In this document: positions 7,245 through 16,415 of the stretch, one piece after another | Layout of the letters: each line of letters begins with the position of its first letter | Numbering within the stretch: the first letter of the stretch is position 1 | Source of the DNA: Flavobacteriales bacterium | Lineage (GTDB): Bacteria; Bacteroidota; Bacteroidia; Flavobacteriales_E; Vicingaceae | Direction: 5' to 3' | NCBI GenBank assembly: GCA_002706365.1 | Contig: PALM01000010.1 | Span: 1-64,000 of the forward strand | DNA: 64,000 nucleotides | Notes under the pieces: model-generated | What the model was told of the DNA's origin: nothing | The model's input: only the letters and a program-made list of their open reading frames with translations | Databases searched by the model: none | Position numbers and translations under genes: made by a program

Positions 7245-7277
7245 GCACAAGGGTTCACTAAGGTCTCGCTAAGGTTC
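7245..7277. repeat. 11-bp tandem repeat (3 units)
   Basis: Units GCACAAGGGTT, CACTAAGGTCT, CGCTAAGGTTC. On the minus strand the core is AACCTTAGCG, which also appears (AACCTTCGTG, AACCTTTGTG) at 22491-22535. Confidence 0.6.
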
Positions 7278-7313
7278 TCTATGTTAAGAATGTAGTATAT
7301 GAATTAGATTGAC

Positions 7314-7341
7314 GGCCTCGGCCATCGGCTATCGGCCTACA
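7314..7341. repeat. Heptamer array (4 x 7 bp)
   Basis: Units GGCCTCG, GCCATCG, GCTATCG, GCCTACA. Lies between two convergent genes. Confidence 0.65.
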
Positions 7342-7390
7342 TCGACTCTATAAAAAAACCAATTTTGTACTTGTTTCTGATGGAATTGAA

Positions 7391-8659
7391 TTAAGGTTTC
7401 AATCTCTCAGCAAAATCCCTAACATCACTTCCCGAAGGAGTCTGGAAGATCTCTAGATCAAATTGTGGGATCACCGCCAAAGTATGATCGAAAATATCCG
7501 ATTGTACCTCTTCATAATTCACCCAGGCAATGTCTTTACAGAAACAATAGATCTGGATGGGAATACCATGTTCATCCGGCGGAAGCTGTCGCACCAATAA
7601 AGTGAGATTCTGATCTATCTTTGGATGATTTTGAAGGTAGCGCAATAAATATGCTCTAAAAGTCCCAAGATTGGTCATTCTGCGCCCATTGGAAAGGTGA
7701 GAAGTATCTACTTTCTGTTGCTCGTTATATTCTTTGATCTCGCCTTCTTTGCCTTCCACATAACCCTTAAGAATGTGGATCTTTTTGAAGCGCTCAAGCA
7801 TTTCAGGCGTACAAAATTTCACTGAATGCTGATTAATATGGATGGATCGGGCAATCCTACGAGCACCCGTCTCCTCCATTCCCCTCCAGTTCTTGAATGA
7901 GTCTGAAATAAAAGAATAGGTTGGAACCGTAGTAATGGTCTTATCCCAATTCTGCACTTTTACAGTGGTAAGATTGATCTGGATCACATCTCCATCGGCA
8001 CCATATTTTTCCATTTGCACCCAATCCCCTACTCGTATCATATCATTGGCAGAAAGTTGAATACTGGCAATAAACCCAAGGATAGTATCCCTAAACACAA
8101 GCATGGTCACTGCCGTCATTGCCCCAAAGGCACCGAAGAAATAACCAACTGATTTATTGGCGAGAATGGAAAGGGCTAACACCCCAAGGATGATCCCAAT
8201 AATGATCTTTGCCAGCTGGAAAAAACTATCAATTGGCTTGTCTTTAAAATTCTCGAAACGTCTTACGATCACCTTGGCAGCATCCAGTATTCTAAAGATG
8301 ATCACCATGGAGAAAATGGTAAGGAATAATCTAGAAATAGTAATAAATCCATCATGCCATGCTGGATATTCCTCAAAAATCACAGGAAGTAATCTAAAAA
8401 TGAACAGAATTGGCGCAAGGTGAGCCAATGCCGAAAAGACCTTCTTTTCGATAAGTAAGTCATCCCAATCCGTTTTACTCTTGGCAGCAATGCGTTCAAA
8501 AAGTCCCAATAATACTTCTCTGGTAATCCTATCGATAATGAATCCGAGCATCACAGTAATTATTACCATGATCATGACCACAAGAGATTCTGCAAGGAAA
8601 TCTTGCATACCTAACTCTTCGAAATAGTTAATCCACTGACGACGATATTCTCCGATCAT
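7391..8659 (-). CDS. MscS-family mechanosensitive channel, YbdG-like
   Basis: 422 residues. Three to five hydrophobic helices occupy residues ~20-190, then the pore-lining helix and beta domain of the MscS family (VGYFFGAFGAMTAVTMLVFRDTILGFIASIQLSANDMIRVGDWVQM, then NLTTVKVQNWDKTITTVPTYSFISDSFKNW), then a longer cytoplasmic C-terminus. The layout and length fit YbdG-type miniconductance channels rather than the shorter MscS. Such channels release solutes during hypoosmotic shock. It is the last gene of a minus-strand envelope cluster and overlaps the upstream barrel gene by four bases. Confidence 0.9.
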   Translation of the reverse strand: MIGEYRRQWINYFEELGMQDFLAESLVVMIMVIITVMLGFIIDRITREVLLGLFERIAAKSKTDWDDLLIEKKVFSALAHLAPILFIFRLLPVIFEEYPAWHDGFITISRLFLTIFSMVIIFRILDAAKVIVRRFENFKDKPIDSFFQLAKIIIGIILGVLALSILANKSVGYFFGAFGAMTAVTMLVFRDTILGFIASIQLSANDMIRVGDWVQMEKYGADGDVIQINLTTVKVQNWDKTITTVPTYSFISDSFKNWRGMEETGARRIARSIHINQHSVKFCTPEMLERFKKIHILKGYVEGKEGEIKEYNEQQKVDTSHLSNGRRMTNLGTFRAYLLRYLQNHPKIDQNLTLLVRQLPPDEHGIPIQIYCFCKDIAWVNYEEVQSDIFDHTLAVIPQFDLEIFQTPSGSDVRDFAERLKP

Positions 8660-9393
8660 CTTCTTTGACGTTTTGCGGGTTCGTGAAAGAAATACCTTAA
8701 ATCTATAGTGAGGTAATTTCCTTGTATATCAAAAAATGCAGTCTCCTTAGGAGGCTCATTGATGTTGTCTTTATATAGTACTCCTGCTGTGGTAATATTT
8801 GAGAATGGCTGATGATATGAAAACCCAAGATAGAGAAAGCCGCTCTCATAGGTTCTATATTCAAATCCCACATTCGCCTGCAAAGCTGGCACTACCCAAT
8901 AGGACCTTGCAGAATAATGCTCGAAATAATAATCAGCTGTCTCCCAATCCGAAGGAAGGAAGTTCAAATTAATTCCAAAGGCATTGTTCAAATAGGTATT
9001 CTCTCCCAATCGCACATAGATCAATGCCAGTAATGGAACCTCATAGATCACATAGGAGAAGTCTGAATTACCCTCAAAGCCAGTAGAATCCTCAGTAATT
9101 CTAAGATCATAATTCCTTCTGGAGTAATTGATTCCCGTTTCAATTGAGAACTGATCGTTAAAGCCTTTGCGAATGACCATACCAAATGCAAATCCATTTG
9201 TAGGCTCAATGGTAAAGTCGATATCACCGATCTTTTCATTTTGCGGACCGGTATTCAAGAAATCTGCGCTAATTATCGGCTTAAGCTGAATACCAACAGT
9301 GGTGATATTCGATTGAGCAAATATTCCTAAAGGCATCAAGCCCAGCAGAGAGATGAAGAAAAACAAGCTTATTAGAGAGTGGAATTTGCTCAT
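8656..9393 (-). CDS. Outer-membrane beta-barrel protein (PorT-like family)
   Basis: 245 residues with a signal peptide (LISLFFFISLLGLMPLGIFAQS, cleavage after Ala-Gln). The mature part has alternating strands typical of small Bacteroidota barrels (TTVGIQLKPII, FAFGMVIRKGFNDQFSIETGINYSRRNYDL, LALIYVRLGENTYLNNAFGINLN, GFLYLGFSYHQPF, YLTIDLRYFF). It is followed by an atypical charged tail (HEPAKRQRR) after the final strand. The function of this family is generally unknown. It is translationally coupled to the MscS gene (4-base overlap). Confidence 0.8.
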   Translation of the reverse strand: MSKFHSLISLFFFISLLGLMPLGIFAQSNITTVGIQLKPIISADFLNTGPQNEKIGDIDFTIEPTNGFAFGMVIRKGFNDQFSIETGINYSRRNYDLRITEDSTGFEGNSDFSYVIYEVPLLALIYVRLGENTYLNNAFGINLNFLPSDWETADYYFEHYSARSYWVVPALQANVGFEYRTYESGFLYLGFSYHQPFSNITTAGVLYKDNINEPPKETAFFDIQGNYLTIDLRYFFHEPAKRQRR

Positions 9394-9418
9394 GCTTCAA
9401 AAGTAAGCTTTCTGTAAA

Positions 9419-9745
9419 TCAGTCACTCAGTATAGCTCCGCTTATCGCCAAAGCGAGAATGATAAGAGAAATTATGATCAAGATATACCTAAAGCCCTTA
9501 TCGGGAATAAAAGGCTTGCGAAAATGTCCGATTGTTAGATAGTTCAGCTTCTTTACCTTCTCAAAATCGCTACTTCTAATTCCAAAATAGATTGTCTGAT
9601 CCCCTTCTACATCGATCTGCTTCTCGTAGTAGTGGGCATTCTCTTTTAGAAGATTCTCGAAATAATCCGCCTGCGCTGCATCTTTATAATAAAACACACG
9701 CTTCTTATTATTGGTGGGATGTTCCTTGATGTTGACCTGAATCAT
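9419..9745 (-). CDS. Small protein with C-terminal membrane anchor
   Basis: 108 residues: a soluble N-terminal part (MIQVNIKEHPTNNKKRVFYYKDAAQADYFENLLKENAHYYEKQID...) and one C-terminal transmembrane helix (YILIIISLIILALAISGAIL). The N-terminal pattern, with an aromatic-rich stretch on substrate exclusion of 'DAAQADYFENLLKE', recalls small DUF2007-like signal-transducing modules, but I cannot confirm this. It overlaps the start of its neighbour by one base and belongs to the same envelope operon. Confidence 0.7.
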   Translation of the reverse strand: MIQVNIKEHPTNNKKRVFYYKDAAQADYFENLLKENAHYYEKQIDVEGDQTIYFGIRSSDFEKVKKLNYLTIGHFRKPFIPDKGFRYILIIISLIILALAISGAILSD

Positions 9746-10749
9746 TAGCTGTCAACCCTAATTTTTTGTCCAACCTGCAATGGCTTATTCCTTGGAATAG
9801 CATTCATAAGACAAAGTCTACTAATTGTAGTACCATACTTTCTGGCAATTCCATAGAGGTGCTCTCCCTTTTTCACGGTATGATAATCAACTCCTAAAGG
9901 AATCACACTATACGACCATTTTCCTTTTACCAATTTCAATGAATCACTTACCAAGCAATTGTTATTGAAGTCGATCAGATGTCTTGGATTCAGCGGTTTT
10001 CCTTTAAATCTCACCTCAAAATGTAGGTGAGACCCTGTAGACTTTCCGGAACTTCCTCCCAAACCAATGACCTGTCCCGCTTCAACCACATCACCCGGCT
10101 TCACCTTTAAACGATGCAAATGAGCGTAGAGGGTTTCCAATCCATTGTAATGACGAATAACCACAACTCTTCCATATCCAGGATGATAGCGAGATATGCG
10201 CACCATGCCATCAAAAGAAGCTTTCACAGGATCCCAAACTTGAAGATCGATATCCATACCATTGTGATTCCTTCCATCTCTCCATCCAAAATTTGAAGTA
10301 ATCAAACCTTTGATGGGCGGCACAAAATTGCAAAAGTTGGCAGTGTCTTGAAGTACCAGATCGATCTCATCATCATTTCTTCTCAATGCATCATTATAGG
10401 GGTAGAGATTATAAGTATCCCAACTTTTATACAAGGATTGAGAAGGATATTTGGATGGGTCGTAGAAGCCAGTTAAGGAGATGTAGTAATCGCTCTTGAT
10501 AAAACGCTCTTCAACATAATTATTGATCCTGCTTACCAATTCTGCCGGCACTTCATCTTGATCCAGAAGAGAATCAATTATTCCAATGATCTCTTCACCG
10601 CTCATCTGATTGAAGCTTACCGTGCTAAGTGCATCATTAGTAGATACCACCAATGCCTGAACGGTATCCTTATCACCGCCACCACCAGCTTTCAGCTGAA
10701 AAGAAGCTGCCAGAATAAAAAAGAATATGAGAAGTGATCTAAATTTCAT
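9745..10749 (-). CDS. Secreted M23 metallopeptidase with C-terminal LysM domain
   Basis: 334 residues with signal peptide (LLIFFFILAASFQLKAG). A helical N-terminal region precedes an M23 (lysostaphin-like) domain with zinc-site motifs NHNGMDID and HLHFEVR at about residues 165-250. A C-terminal LysM module follows (YHTVKKGEHLYGIARKYGTTISRLCLMNAIPRNKPLQVGQKIRV) that binds peptidoglycan. Such proteins are endopeptidases that cut peptide crosslinks, or regulators if catalytically inactive; here the visible zinc-ligand motifs look intact. It heads, or is second in, the envelope operon running to the MscS gene. Confidence 0.9.
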   Translation of the reverse strand: MKFRSLLIFFFILAASFQLKAGGGGDKDTVQALVVSTNDALSTVSFNQMSGEEIIGIIDSLLDQDEVPAELVSRINNYVEERFIKSDYYISLTGFYDPSKYPSQSLYKSWDTYNLYPYNDALRRNDDEIDLVLQDTANFCNFVPPIKGLITSNFGWRDGRNHNGMDIDLQVWDPVKASFDGMVRISRYHPGYGRVVVIRHYNGLETLYAHLHRLKVKPGDVVEAGQVIGLGGSSGKSTGSHLHFEVRFKGKPLNPRHLIDFNNNCLVSDSLKLVKGKWSYSVIPLGVDYHTVKKGEHLYGIARKYGTTISRLCLMNAIPRNKPLQVGQKIRVDS

Positions 10750-10772
10750 AATCGATAAAACGAATCTTAGGC

Positions 10773-11567
10773 TTAGAAGTTGTCTCCGTCCAAAAGATCT
10801 CCAATTCCGCCTAGAATACTACCTTCTCCTTTGCGCTTTCCTCCTGCTTTTGGAGCGTGTTGGTATAGTCGGTCTGCTAACCTGCTCAAAGGCAATGATT
10901 GGATCCATACATCTCCCGGACCTGTAAGTTCAACCAAAAAGAGTCCTTCACCACCAAATAAGGTATTCTTGATTCCTTTCTGAAGACGGACATTATAATC
11001 TATGGTCTGACTAATAGCTACGAGACATCCCGTATCTACCGTCAATCGTTCTCCCGCTGTTAATGTTCTTTTCACAACTGTTCCTCCGGCATGCAAGAAA
11101 GCCAAACCATCACCTTCCAACTTCTGCATGATAAAGCCTTCACCGCCGAAGAAACCTACTCCTAATCTTTTCTGGAAGGCAATGCCAATATCAACTCCCT
11201 GAGCTGCGCATAGAAATGCTTCTTTCTGACAAATAACTTTACCACCCATTTCACTCAAGTCCATTGGTATGATCTTTCCCGGATATGGAGCTGCAAAACT
11301 AACCTTGGCTTTGCCCATGCCTCTTTGAGTATAAGTGGTCATGAAAAGCGATTCGCCTGTGAGCACCCTTTTACCAGCTGAAAAAAGCTTCCCCATGATC
11401 CCTTGATTGGTTCGGCCATCTCCGAAGATGGTATTCATCTCGATGGTAGCATCCATCATCATCATTCCGCCCGCCTCGGCAATAACGGTTTCATTGGGAT
11501 CCAACTCGATCTCAACAGCTTGAAGGTCGTCACCAAAAATCTGATAATCAACATCATGTGAATTCAT
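10773..11567 (-). CDS. AIM24/TIGR00266-family protein
   Basis: 264 residues matching the AIM24 family ([111 protein letters not shown]). The family folds as a beta-prism; the bacterial role is unknown, and the mitochondrial Aim24 relative is involved in inner-membrane organisation. It ends 23 bases before the M23 peptidase, so it may be the first gene of that operon. The Gly/Lys-rich C-terminus ([22 protein letters not shown]) is typical of the group. Confidence 0.88.
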   Translation of the reverse strand: MNSHDVDYQIFGDDLQAVEIELDPNETVIAEAGGMMMMDATIEMNTIFGDGRTNQGIMGKLFSAGKRVLTGESLFMTTYTQRGMGKAKVSFAAPYPGKIIPMDLSEMGGKVICQKEAFLCAAQGVDIGIAFQKRLGVGFFGGEGFIMQKLEGDGLAFLHAGGTVVKRTLTAGERLTVDTGCLVAISQTIDYNVRLQKGIKNTLFGGEGLFLVELTGPGDVWIQSLPLSRLADRLYQHAPKAGGKRKGEGSILGGIGDLLDGDNF

Positions 11568-11656
11568 AGGCTAAAATTTTGGGAATGTAAAAAAACGAAA
11601 ATTTAATGATACCTTAGAGCCCGTTAAGCATTTACAAACCAACCAAACTACTAACA

Positions 11657-12670
11657 ATGAAAGCTTTAAAATGGATTGGCATCATCCTACTTATTCTGAT
11701 TGCCGTTTTTTTAATCTTTTCGGCTACCCAAGCTGATCATATTGAACTAGAAGAAAGTGTGATCATCGATGCACCGGTCGAGCAAGTCTATGCTGAGATC
11801 TCCGATTTTAACAATTGGGCCGACTGGTCTACTTGGAATCAAATGGATACCAATATGAGATCCGAATTTTCTGAAGAAATGGGTGTTGTTGGTGCCTGGA
11901 ACCAATGGTGGAGTGAGAATCCACAAGTGGGGAACGGCCGCCAAGAAGTTGTGGAGATCCGCGAAAATGAATACATGAAAGTGGCCCTTACATTCGAAGG
12001 AATGGAAGATGCAGTTCATGCTGAAATGATCTTGGAGCCAGTTGAAGAAGGCACTAAATTACGTTGGACCTTTATTGGTGCAGATATGCCATTCTATATG
12101 GGATGGATGAACGCCTTGATCAAACCAGCACTTGAGATGAACTATCAACAAAGTTTAAAGATGTTGAAAGAACAAATGGAATCTATGCCAGCTGAAGCTC
12201 CAATGCCTGAGCAATTGGAAATCGTAACCTTAGAAGCTCAGCCCATCATCAGCATTCTAGATTCAACAAATCCAGAAGGAATTTCTGCCCTTTTGGGTCA
12301 GTTGTATACTGAATTGGGAATCTATGCTTCATCAACTGAGGGAGTAGAGATTACTGGTATGCCATTGGCCATTTGGCACCAGTATTCAGAAGACAAAGCT
12401 GTTTTTGAAGCAGCAATGCCAATTAGTGGTAGTGGAGAGAATAAAGGAAGAGTAATGGTGAAAGAACTTATGGCTGGAGATGCAATAAAGGCCATTCACT
12501 ATGGCGATTATGATGCATCAGAAGGTCTTCATATCATGATCGACGAATACATCACTGCCAGCAGCTATGAGATGGCCGGTTCTCCATGGGAGTATTATGC
12601 CAACGATCCTACTTTAGTAGATAGCGCAGAAGTGGAGACGCATATTTTCTATCCGGTGGTTAAGAAATAA
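11657..12670 (+). CDS. SRPBCC domain fused to AraC-effector-binding/GyrI-like domain
   Basis: 337 residues. An N-terminal transmembrane anchor (LKWIGIILLILIAVFLIFSA) is followed by an SRPBCC/polyketide-cyclase-like domain (ESVIIDAPVEQVYAEISDFNNWADWSTWNQMD...MKVALTFEGM, residues ~33-165). The C-terminal half resembles GyrI-like small-molecule-binding domains (AEAPMPEQLEIVTLEAQPIISI...MPLAIWHQYSEDKAVFEAAMPI...HYGDYDASEGLHIMIDEYI). Proteins with this pair are common in Bacteroidota and are presumed to bind hydrophobic ligands; no reaction is known. It appears monocistronic and is followed by heptamer arrays and a terminator. Confidence 0.85.
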   Translation: MKALKWIGIILLILIAVFLIFSATQADHIELEESVIIDAPVEQVYAEISDFNNWADWSTWNQMDTNMRSEFSEEMGVVGAWNQWWSENPQVGNGRQEVVEIRENEYMKVALTFEGMEDAVHAEMILEPVEEGTKLRWTFIGADMPFYMGWMNALIKPALEMNYQQSLKMLKEQMESMPAEAPMPEQLEIVTLEAQPIISILDSTNPEGISALLGQLYTELGIYASSTEGVEITGMPLAIWHQYSEDKAVFEAAMPISGSGENKGRVMVKELMAGDAIKAIHYGDYDASEGLHIMIDEYITASSYEMAGSPWEYYANDPTLVDSAEVETHIFYPVVKK

Positions 12671-12685
12671 ATTTAGGACAAGAGT

Positions 12686-12713
12686 CTAGAATCTAGAGCC
12701 TAGAACCTAGACT
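12686..12713. repeat. Heptamer array (4 x 7 bp)
   Basis: Units CTAGAAT, CTAGAGC, CTAGAAC, CTAGACT in perfect register. Confidence 0.75.
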
Positions 12714-12719
12714 TGTTGA

Positions 12720-12747
12720 ATTACGAATTACGAATTGTAAATTACGA
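12720..12747. repeat. Heptamer array (4 x 7 bp)
   Basis: Units ATTACGA, ATTACGA, ATTGTAA, ATTACGA. The third unit is the odd one. A reverse-oriented array of the same unit lies at 12851-12878. Confidence 0.75.
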
Positions 12748-12779
12748 ATGGCCTTCTGCTCAAGAGGGCCATTTTTTAT
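12747..12779. terminator. Terminator between convergent genes
   Basis: Stem AATGGCC/GGCCATT around a loop with CTT/AAG pairing, then TTTTTTATT. It can serve the plus-strand SRPBCC gene. Confidence 0.75.
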
Positions 12780-12850
12780 TCTATACTAATTCGATTGACA
12801 AATGATTTTTTTTACTGTCTAATATTAATATTGTTTTGAGACAACAATCC

Positions 12851-12878
12851 ATTCGTAATTCGTAATTGAACATTCGTA
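12851..12878. repeat. Heptamer array (4 x 7 bp), inverted relative to 12720-12747
   Basis: Units ATTCGTA, ATTCGTA, ATTGAAC, ATTCGTA; the reverse complement of the unit TACGAAT found in the other array. Again the third unit deviates. Confidence 0.75.
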
Positions 12879-12902
12879 ATTGCTGGGACTTTAATGACCC
12901 TT

Positions 12903-15014
12903 TTATTCCAACATTAACTTTAATATCTCCTGCGCCGCTTTCGAGATCTTGGTTCCCGGTCCGTAAATTCCGGCTACTCCTTGATCCCAAAGAAAATCAT
13001 AGTCTTGTTCGGGAATTACCCCTCCCACAATTACCAGAATATCTTCTCTATCGTATTTCTTTAGTTCCTTCATCACTTCAGGAACTAAAGTCTTATGTCC
13101 GGCAGCCAATGAAGACACACCTATCAAATGCACATCATTCTCAAGGGCTTGTTTTACCACTTCTTCCGGAGTTTGGAAGAGCGGACCAATATCTACGTCA
13201 AATCCAATGTCGGCAAATGAGGTTGCAATAACCTTTGCACCTCTGTCGTGACCATCCTGACCCATTTTGGCGACCAAAATACGCGGTCTTCTTCCGGCCT
13301 TTTCAGCAAACTTATCGGCCAGACTTCTGGAATTGATAAAATCTTGATCTTCCATAGATTCTTGTGAATATACGCCTGAAACAGCTCGATTCTCTGCTTG
13401 ATACCTTCCAAATACCTTCTCCATTGCCATAGAGATCTCACCCAGAGTAGCTCTGGCTCTGGCTGCATCAACAGCTAGCTCAAGAAGATTTGCATCGCTC
13501 TTTGCTCCTTCTTCAATTCGCTTCAAAGCTTCCTCAACCTCAGCATCATTTCTATCAGCTTTCAGTTTATCCATCCGAGCTAACTGAGACTCCCTTACCG
13601 CTTGATTATCGATGTCGAGCACTTCAATCTCTTCTTTCTCGGCTATTTGATATTTGTTTACACCTACCAGCACCTCTTTGCCATTGTCGATCTTCGCCTG
13701 CTTTCTGGCTGCCGCCTCTTCGATCTTTAGCTTTGGGATTCCCTTCTCAATTGCAGAGGCCATTCCTCCTGCTTCTTCCACCTCTTCGATCAATGTCCAG
13801 GCTTTCTCTGCCAGCTCTGAAGTAAGGCTTTCCAGATAATAAGAACCTGCATAAGGATCTACTGTTCTGGTGAGTTCTAGCTCTTCTTGAAGCATGATCT
13901 GAGTGTTTCTTGCAATCCTCGCCGAGAAATCCGTTGGAAGTGCAATTGCCTCATCTAATGCATTGGTGTGTAGCGATTGTGTTCCTCCAAATACCGCCGC
14001 CATAGCTTCAATTGTGGTACGTGCCACATTGTTGAATGGATCTTGTTCAGTTAGGCTGTAGCCCGATGTCTGACAATGCGTTCGCAAGGCCATCGACTTC
14101 TCATTCTTAGGGTCGAATTGCTTTACTAATTTGGCCCAGAGCATTCTAGCTGCTCTCATCTTCGCCACTTCCATAAAGTGATTCATCCCAATACCCCAGA
14201 AAAAGGAGATTCTCGGAGCAAATTGATCGATCTCCAATCCTGCAGCTATTCCAGCTCTTAGATACTCCAATCCATCGGCCAAGGTATATGCCAATTCAAT
14301 ATCTGCAGTAGCTCCGGCTTCATGCATATGGTAGCCCGATACTGAAATCGAATTGAATCGCGGCATCTTGCGCGAAGTATAGTTGAAGATGTCAGAAACA
14401 ATGCGCATGGATTGCTTTGGCGGATAGATATAGGTATTCCGCACCATGAACTCCTTCAGAATATCATTCTGTATGGTACCCGAAAGTTTCTCCGGACTTA
14501 CACCCTGCTCTTCGGCGGCTATTATATAAAATGCCATGATCGGGATCACCGCTCCGTTCATGGTCATACTTACCGACATCTCATCCAATGGAATTTGATC
14601 AAAGAGGATCTTCATATCCTCCACTGAGTCGATTGCCACACCAGCTTTTCCCACATCTCCAGGCACTCTTGGGTGATCTGAATCATAGCCTCTATGCGTG
14701 GCAAGATCAAAAGCCACAGAAAGACCTTTTTGTCCGGCTTTTAAGTTCCTTCTATAAAATGCATTCGATTCCTCTGCTGTAGAAAATCCAGCATACTGAC
14801 GAATCGTCCATGGCCTTTTCACATACATGGTAGAATAAGGTCCTCTCAAATAAGGAGCAATACCTGCAGTATAATTGACATGTTTAAGATCTTGGATATC
14901 CTCAGCTGTGTAGATCGATTTGATCTCGATCTGCTCCGGACTAGTCCATCTCTCCAAATTGGATGGCTTTTCCGACTTAATTGCTTTTATATCCTCGCTA
15001 AAATCCGGTCTCAT
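12903..15014 (-). CDS. mutB: Methylmalonyl-CoA mutase large subunit
   Basis: 703 residues. The N-terminal TIM barrel carries the substrate-binding motifs of the family ([92 protein letters not shown]). The C-terminal cobalamin-binding domain has the DxHxxG signature ([14 protein letters not shown]) with the downstream GG ([11 protein letters not shown]). It converts (R)-methylmalonyl-CoA and succinyl-CoA into each other using adenosylcobalamin. Six bases separate it from mutA, so the pair is an operon. No MeaB chaperone or epimerase gene is in the window. Confidence 0.96.
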   Translation of the reverse strand: MRPDFSEDIKAIKSEKPSNLERWTSPEQIEIKSIYTAEDIQDLKHVNYTAGIAPYLRGPYSTMYVKRPWTIRQYAGFSTAEESNAFYRRNLKAGQKGLSVAFDLATHRGYDSDHPRVPGDVGKAGVAIDSVEDMKILFDQIPLDEMSVSMTMNGAVIPIMAFYIIAAEEQGVSPEKLSGTIQNDILKEFMVRNTYIYPPKQSMRIVSDIFNYTSRKMPRFNSISVSGYHMHEAGATADIELAYTLADGLEYLRAGIAAGLEIDQFAPRISFFWGIGMNHFMEVAKMRAARMLWAKLVKQFDPKNEKSMALRTHCQTSGYSLTEQDPFNNVARTTIEAMAAVFGGTQSLHTNALDEAIALPTDFSARIARNTQIMLQEELELTRTVDPYAGSYYLESLTSELAEKAWTLIEEVEEAGGMASAIEKGIPKLKIEEAAARKQAKIDNGKEVLVGVNKYQIAEKEEIEVLDIDNQAVRESQLARMDKLKADRNDAEVEEALKRIEEGAKSDANLLELAVDAARARATLGEISMAMEKVFGRYQAENRAVSGVYSQESMEDQDFINSRSLADKFAEKAGRRPRILVAKMGQDGHDRGAKVIATSFADIGFDVDIGPLFQTPEEVVKQALENDVHLIGVSSLAAGHKTLVPEVMKELKKYDREDILVIVGGVIPEQDYDFLWDQGVAGIYGPGTKISKAAQEILKLMLE

Positions 15015-15020
15015 AAAGCC

Positions 15021-16325
15021 TTATGATTTTGATATTTTCTGACTGAGAGATTCATACCCAGATTTCACCTTCTCTCCTTTCTCAGCCTCTTGATTCTGAT
15101 ACTTATTCACTCCGATCAAGCTGCGCTTTGTAGATGCGAATTCTCCGCTTCTCTTTTCATCCATCTCTTTGAGATCTGAAAGGAAGTCGGCACTTTCAAT
15201 TTGGTCTAACAGTCTTCCTTTGTCTTCCATCCTTTTGAACAATTCCCAGCTCTCTTCGGCCAATTTATTAGTGAGATCTTCAATATAATAGGCCCCTTCC
15301 ATAAGATCTTCCACCTTGGCAAAGCGACTCTCATCCTTGAGCATCAATTGGATGTTTCTGATCATACGATCGGCAAAGAGTCGGCGATCTAACTTGGCAC
15401 CAACATCACTTAAGCTAACTCTATCTGCTAAGCCCAAAACCGCCGACATAGATTGGGCGCTTAAGCGGATCAGATTATTATTGAAATTCTCATGATCTAG
15501 ATAGTAGGGATTGCTCTCTGCCCATATTCTGATCTGAGCTTTTGATTGATAATAGTCTAGCAGTCGATTCAGATTCATTCTCAACGCTCTGAACTTTGCG
15601 ATCTGTAAGAAGTAGGCAGAGCCGATTGAAACATTCACCGTAAGTGAGCGTGCAATAGCATCAGCTGTTTGTCCGGCATCTGTAAGCAAGTCGAGATACT
15701 CTGTAGTATGTCTTAAACAATAAGCGATCTCCTGAACCGCAGAGGCGCCCATTTTGCCATATATGGATCCTTCCACAAGCAAGAAACGCTGCATATTGAA
15801 TGCGCTGATCTGTTTTACAAAGTATTCATTCAAAGCCTCGATCTGCCCATCGACTAGCTTTCGATCCTTGATCATCTTGCCAATAGGATCAACCAACATT
15901 CCTTGCTTTTCAGAAAGTGCTATTTCAGAAAAACCTCCTTTGACGAAGTATTTTAATTGTCCGCTCTCTTTAAGAGCTGAATCCAGTATAGACCAATGCG
16001 CTTTTGAAAACTCTTCAGAATAGAGAATTGCATATTCCAATCCATTGTCGAAGGCTTTCTTTAAATGCCCTCTCAAGTCTTCTGGCTTCCAATCATCAAG
16101 TGAATAGGATTGCAAAATACCCCAAGAAGGATTTTCCTTTTGAAGTGCTTGTTTTGAAGATTCGGCTTCATCTGCAGAATAGTATGCCTGATGAGTTATC
16201 CCATCTTCATCTATCCAATTCAAGGCATCAAGATCATCTGTCTTAAGGTCTGCCTTTACTTTCTCCTGCCAATCTTTCTTAGTTGTGGGTTGAAATGTCT
16301 CGAAGAGACTATCGAATGATTCCAT
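15021..16325 (-). CDS. mutA: Methylmalonyl-CoA mutase small subunit
   Basis: About 434 residues from the ATG at 16325 (MESFDSLFETFQPTTKKDWQEKVKADL); an upstream ATG at 16334 is also possible, while the longer frame to 16376 would run into the divergent promoter region. The small subunit has the mutase barrel fold (DALNWIDEDGITHQAYYS, ILDSALKESGQ, ...RMIRNIQLMLKDESRFAKVEDLMEGAYYIEDLTNKLAEESWELF) but no cobalamin-binding motif. It is shorter than the ~600-residue small subunits that keep a degenerate C-terminal B12-like domain, so that domain appears to be absent. It forms the heterodimer with MutB. Confidence 0.9.
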   Translation of the reverse strand: MESFDSLFETFQPTTKKDWQEKVKADLKTDDLDALNWIDEDGITHQAYYSADEAESSKQALQKENPSWGILQSYSLDDWKPEDLRGHLKKAFDNGLEYAILYSEEFSKAHWSILDSALKESGQLKYFVKGGFSEIALSEKQGMLVDPIGKMIKDRKLVDGQIEALNEYFVKQISAFNMQRFLLVEGSIYGKMGASAVQEIAYCLRHTTEYLDLLTDAGQTADAIARSLTVNVSIGSAYFLQIAKFRALRMNLNRLLDYYQSKAQIRIWAESNPYYLDHENFNNNLIRLSAQSMSAVLGLADRVSLSDVGAKLDRRLFADRMIRNIQLMLKDESRFAKVEDLMEGAYYIEDLTNKLAEESWELFKRMEDKGRLLDQIESADFLSDLKEMDEKRSGEFASTKRSLIGVNKYQNQEAEKGEKVKSGYESLSQKISKS

Positions 16326-16415
16326 CTTTCCCATACCATCAATTTGGATGACGAAAATACAATTTATCTGCAGCAATGCCTTGAAAGACGCGCATTGTTT
16401 AATTTTATAAAAATT

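Noticed and set aside
12686-12878. Possible CRISPR array
   Set aside because: Units are only 7 bp and contiguous, without spacers, and no cas genes are near.
16326-16415. Overlapping upstream extensions of mutA and of the (p)ppGpp enzyme
   Set aside because: Both frames stay open by chance into the divergent promoter region; the conserved N-termini start at 16325 and 16416.
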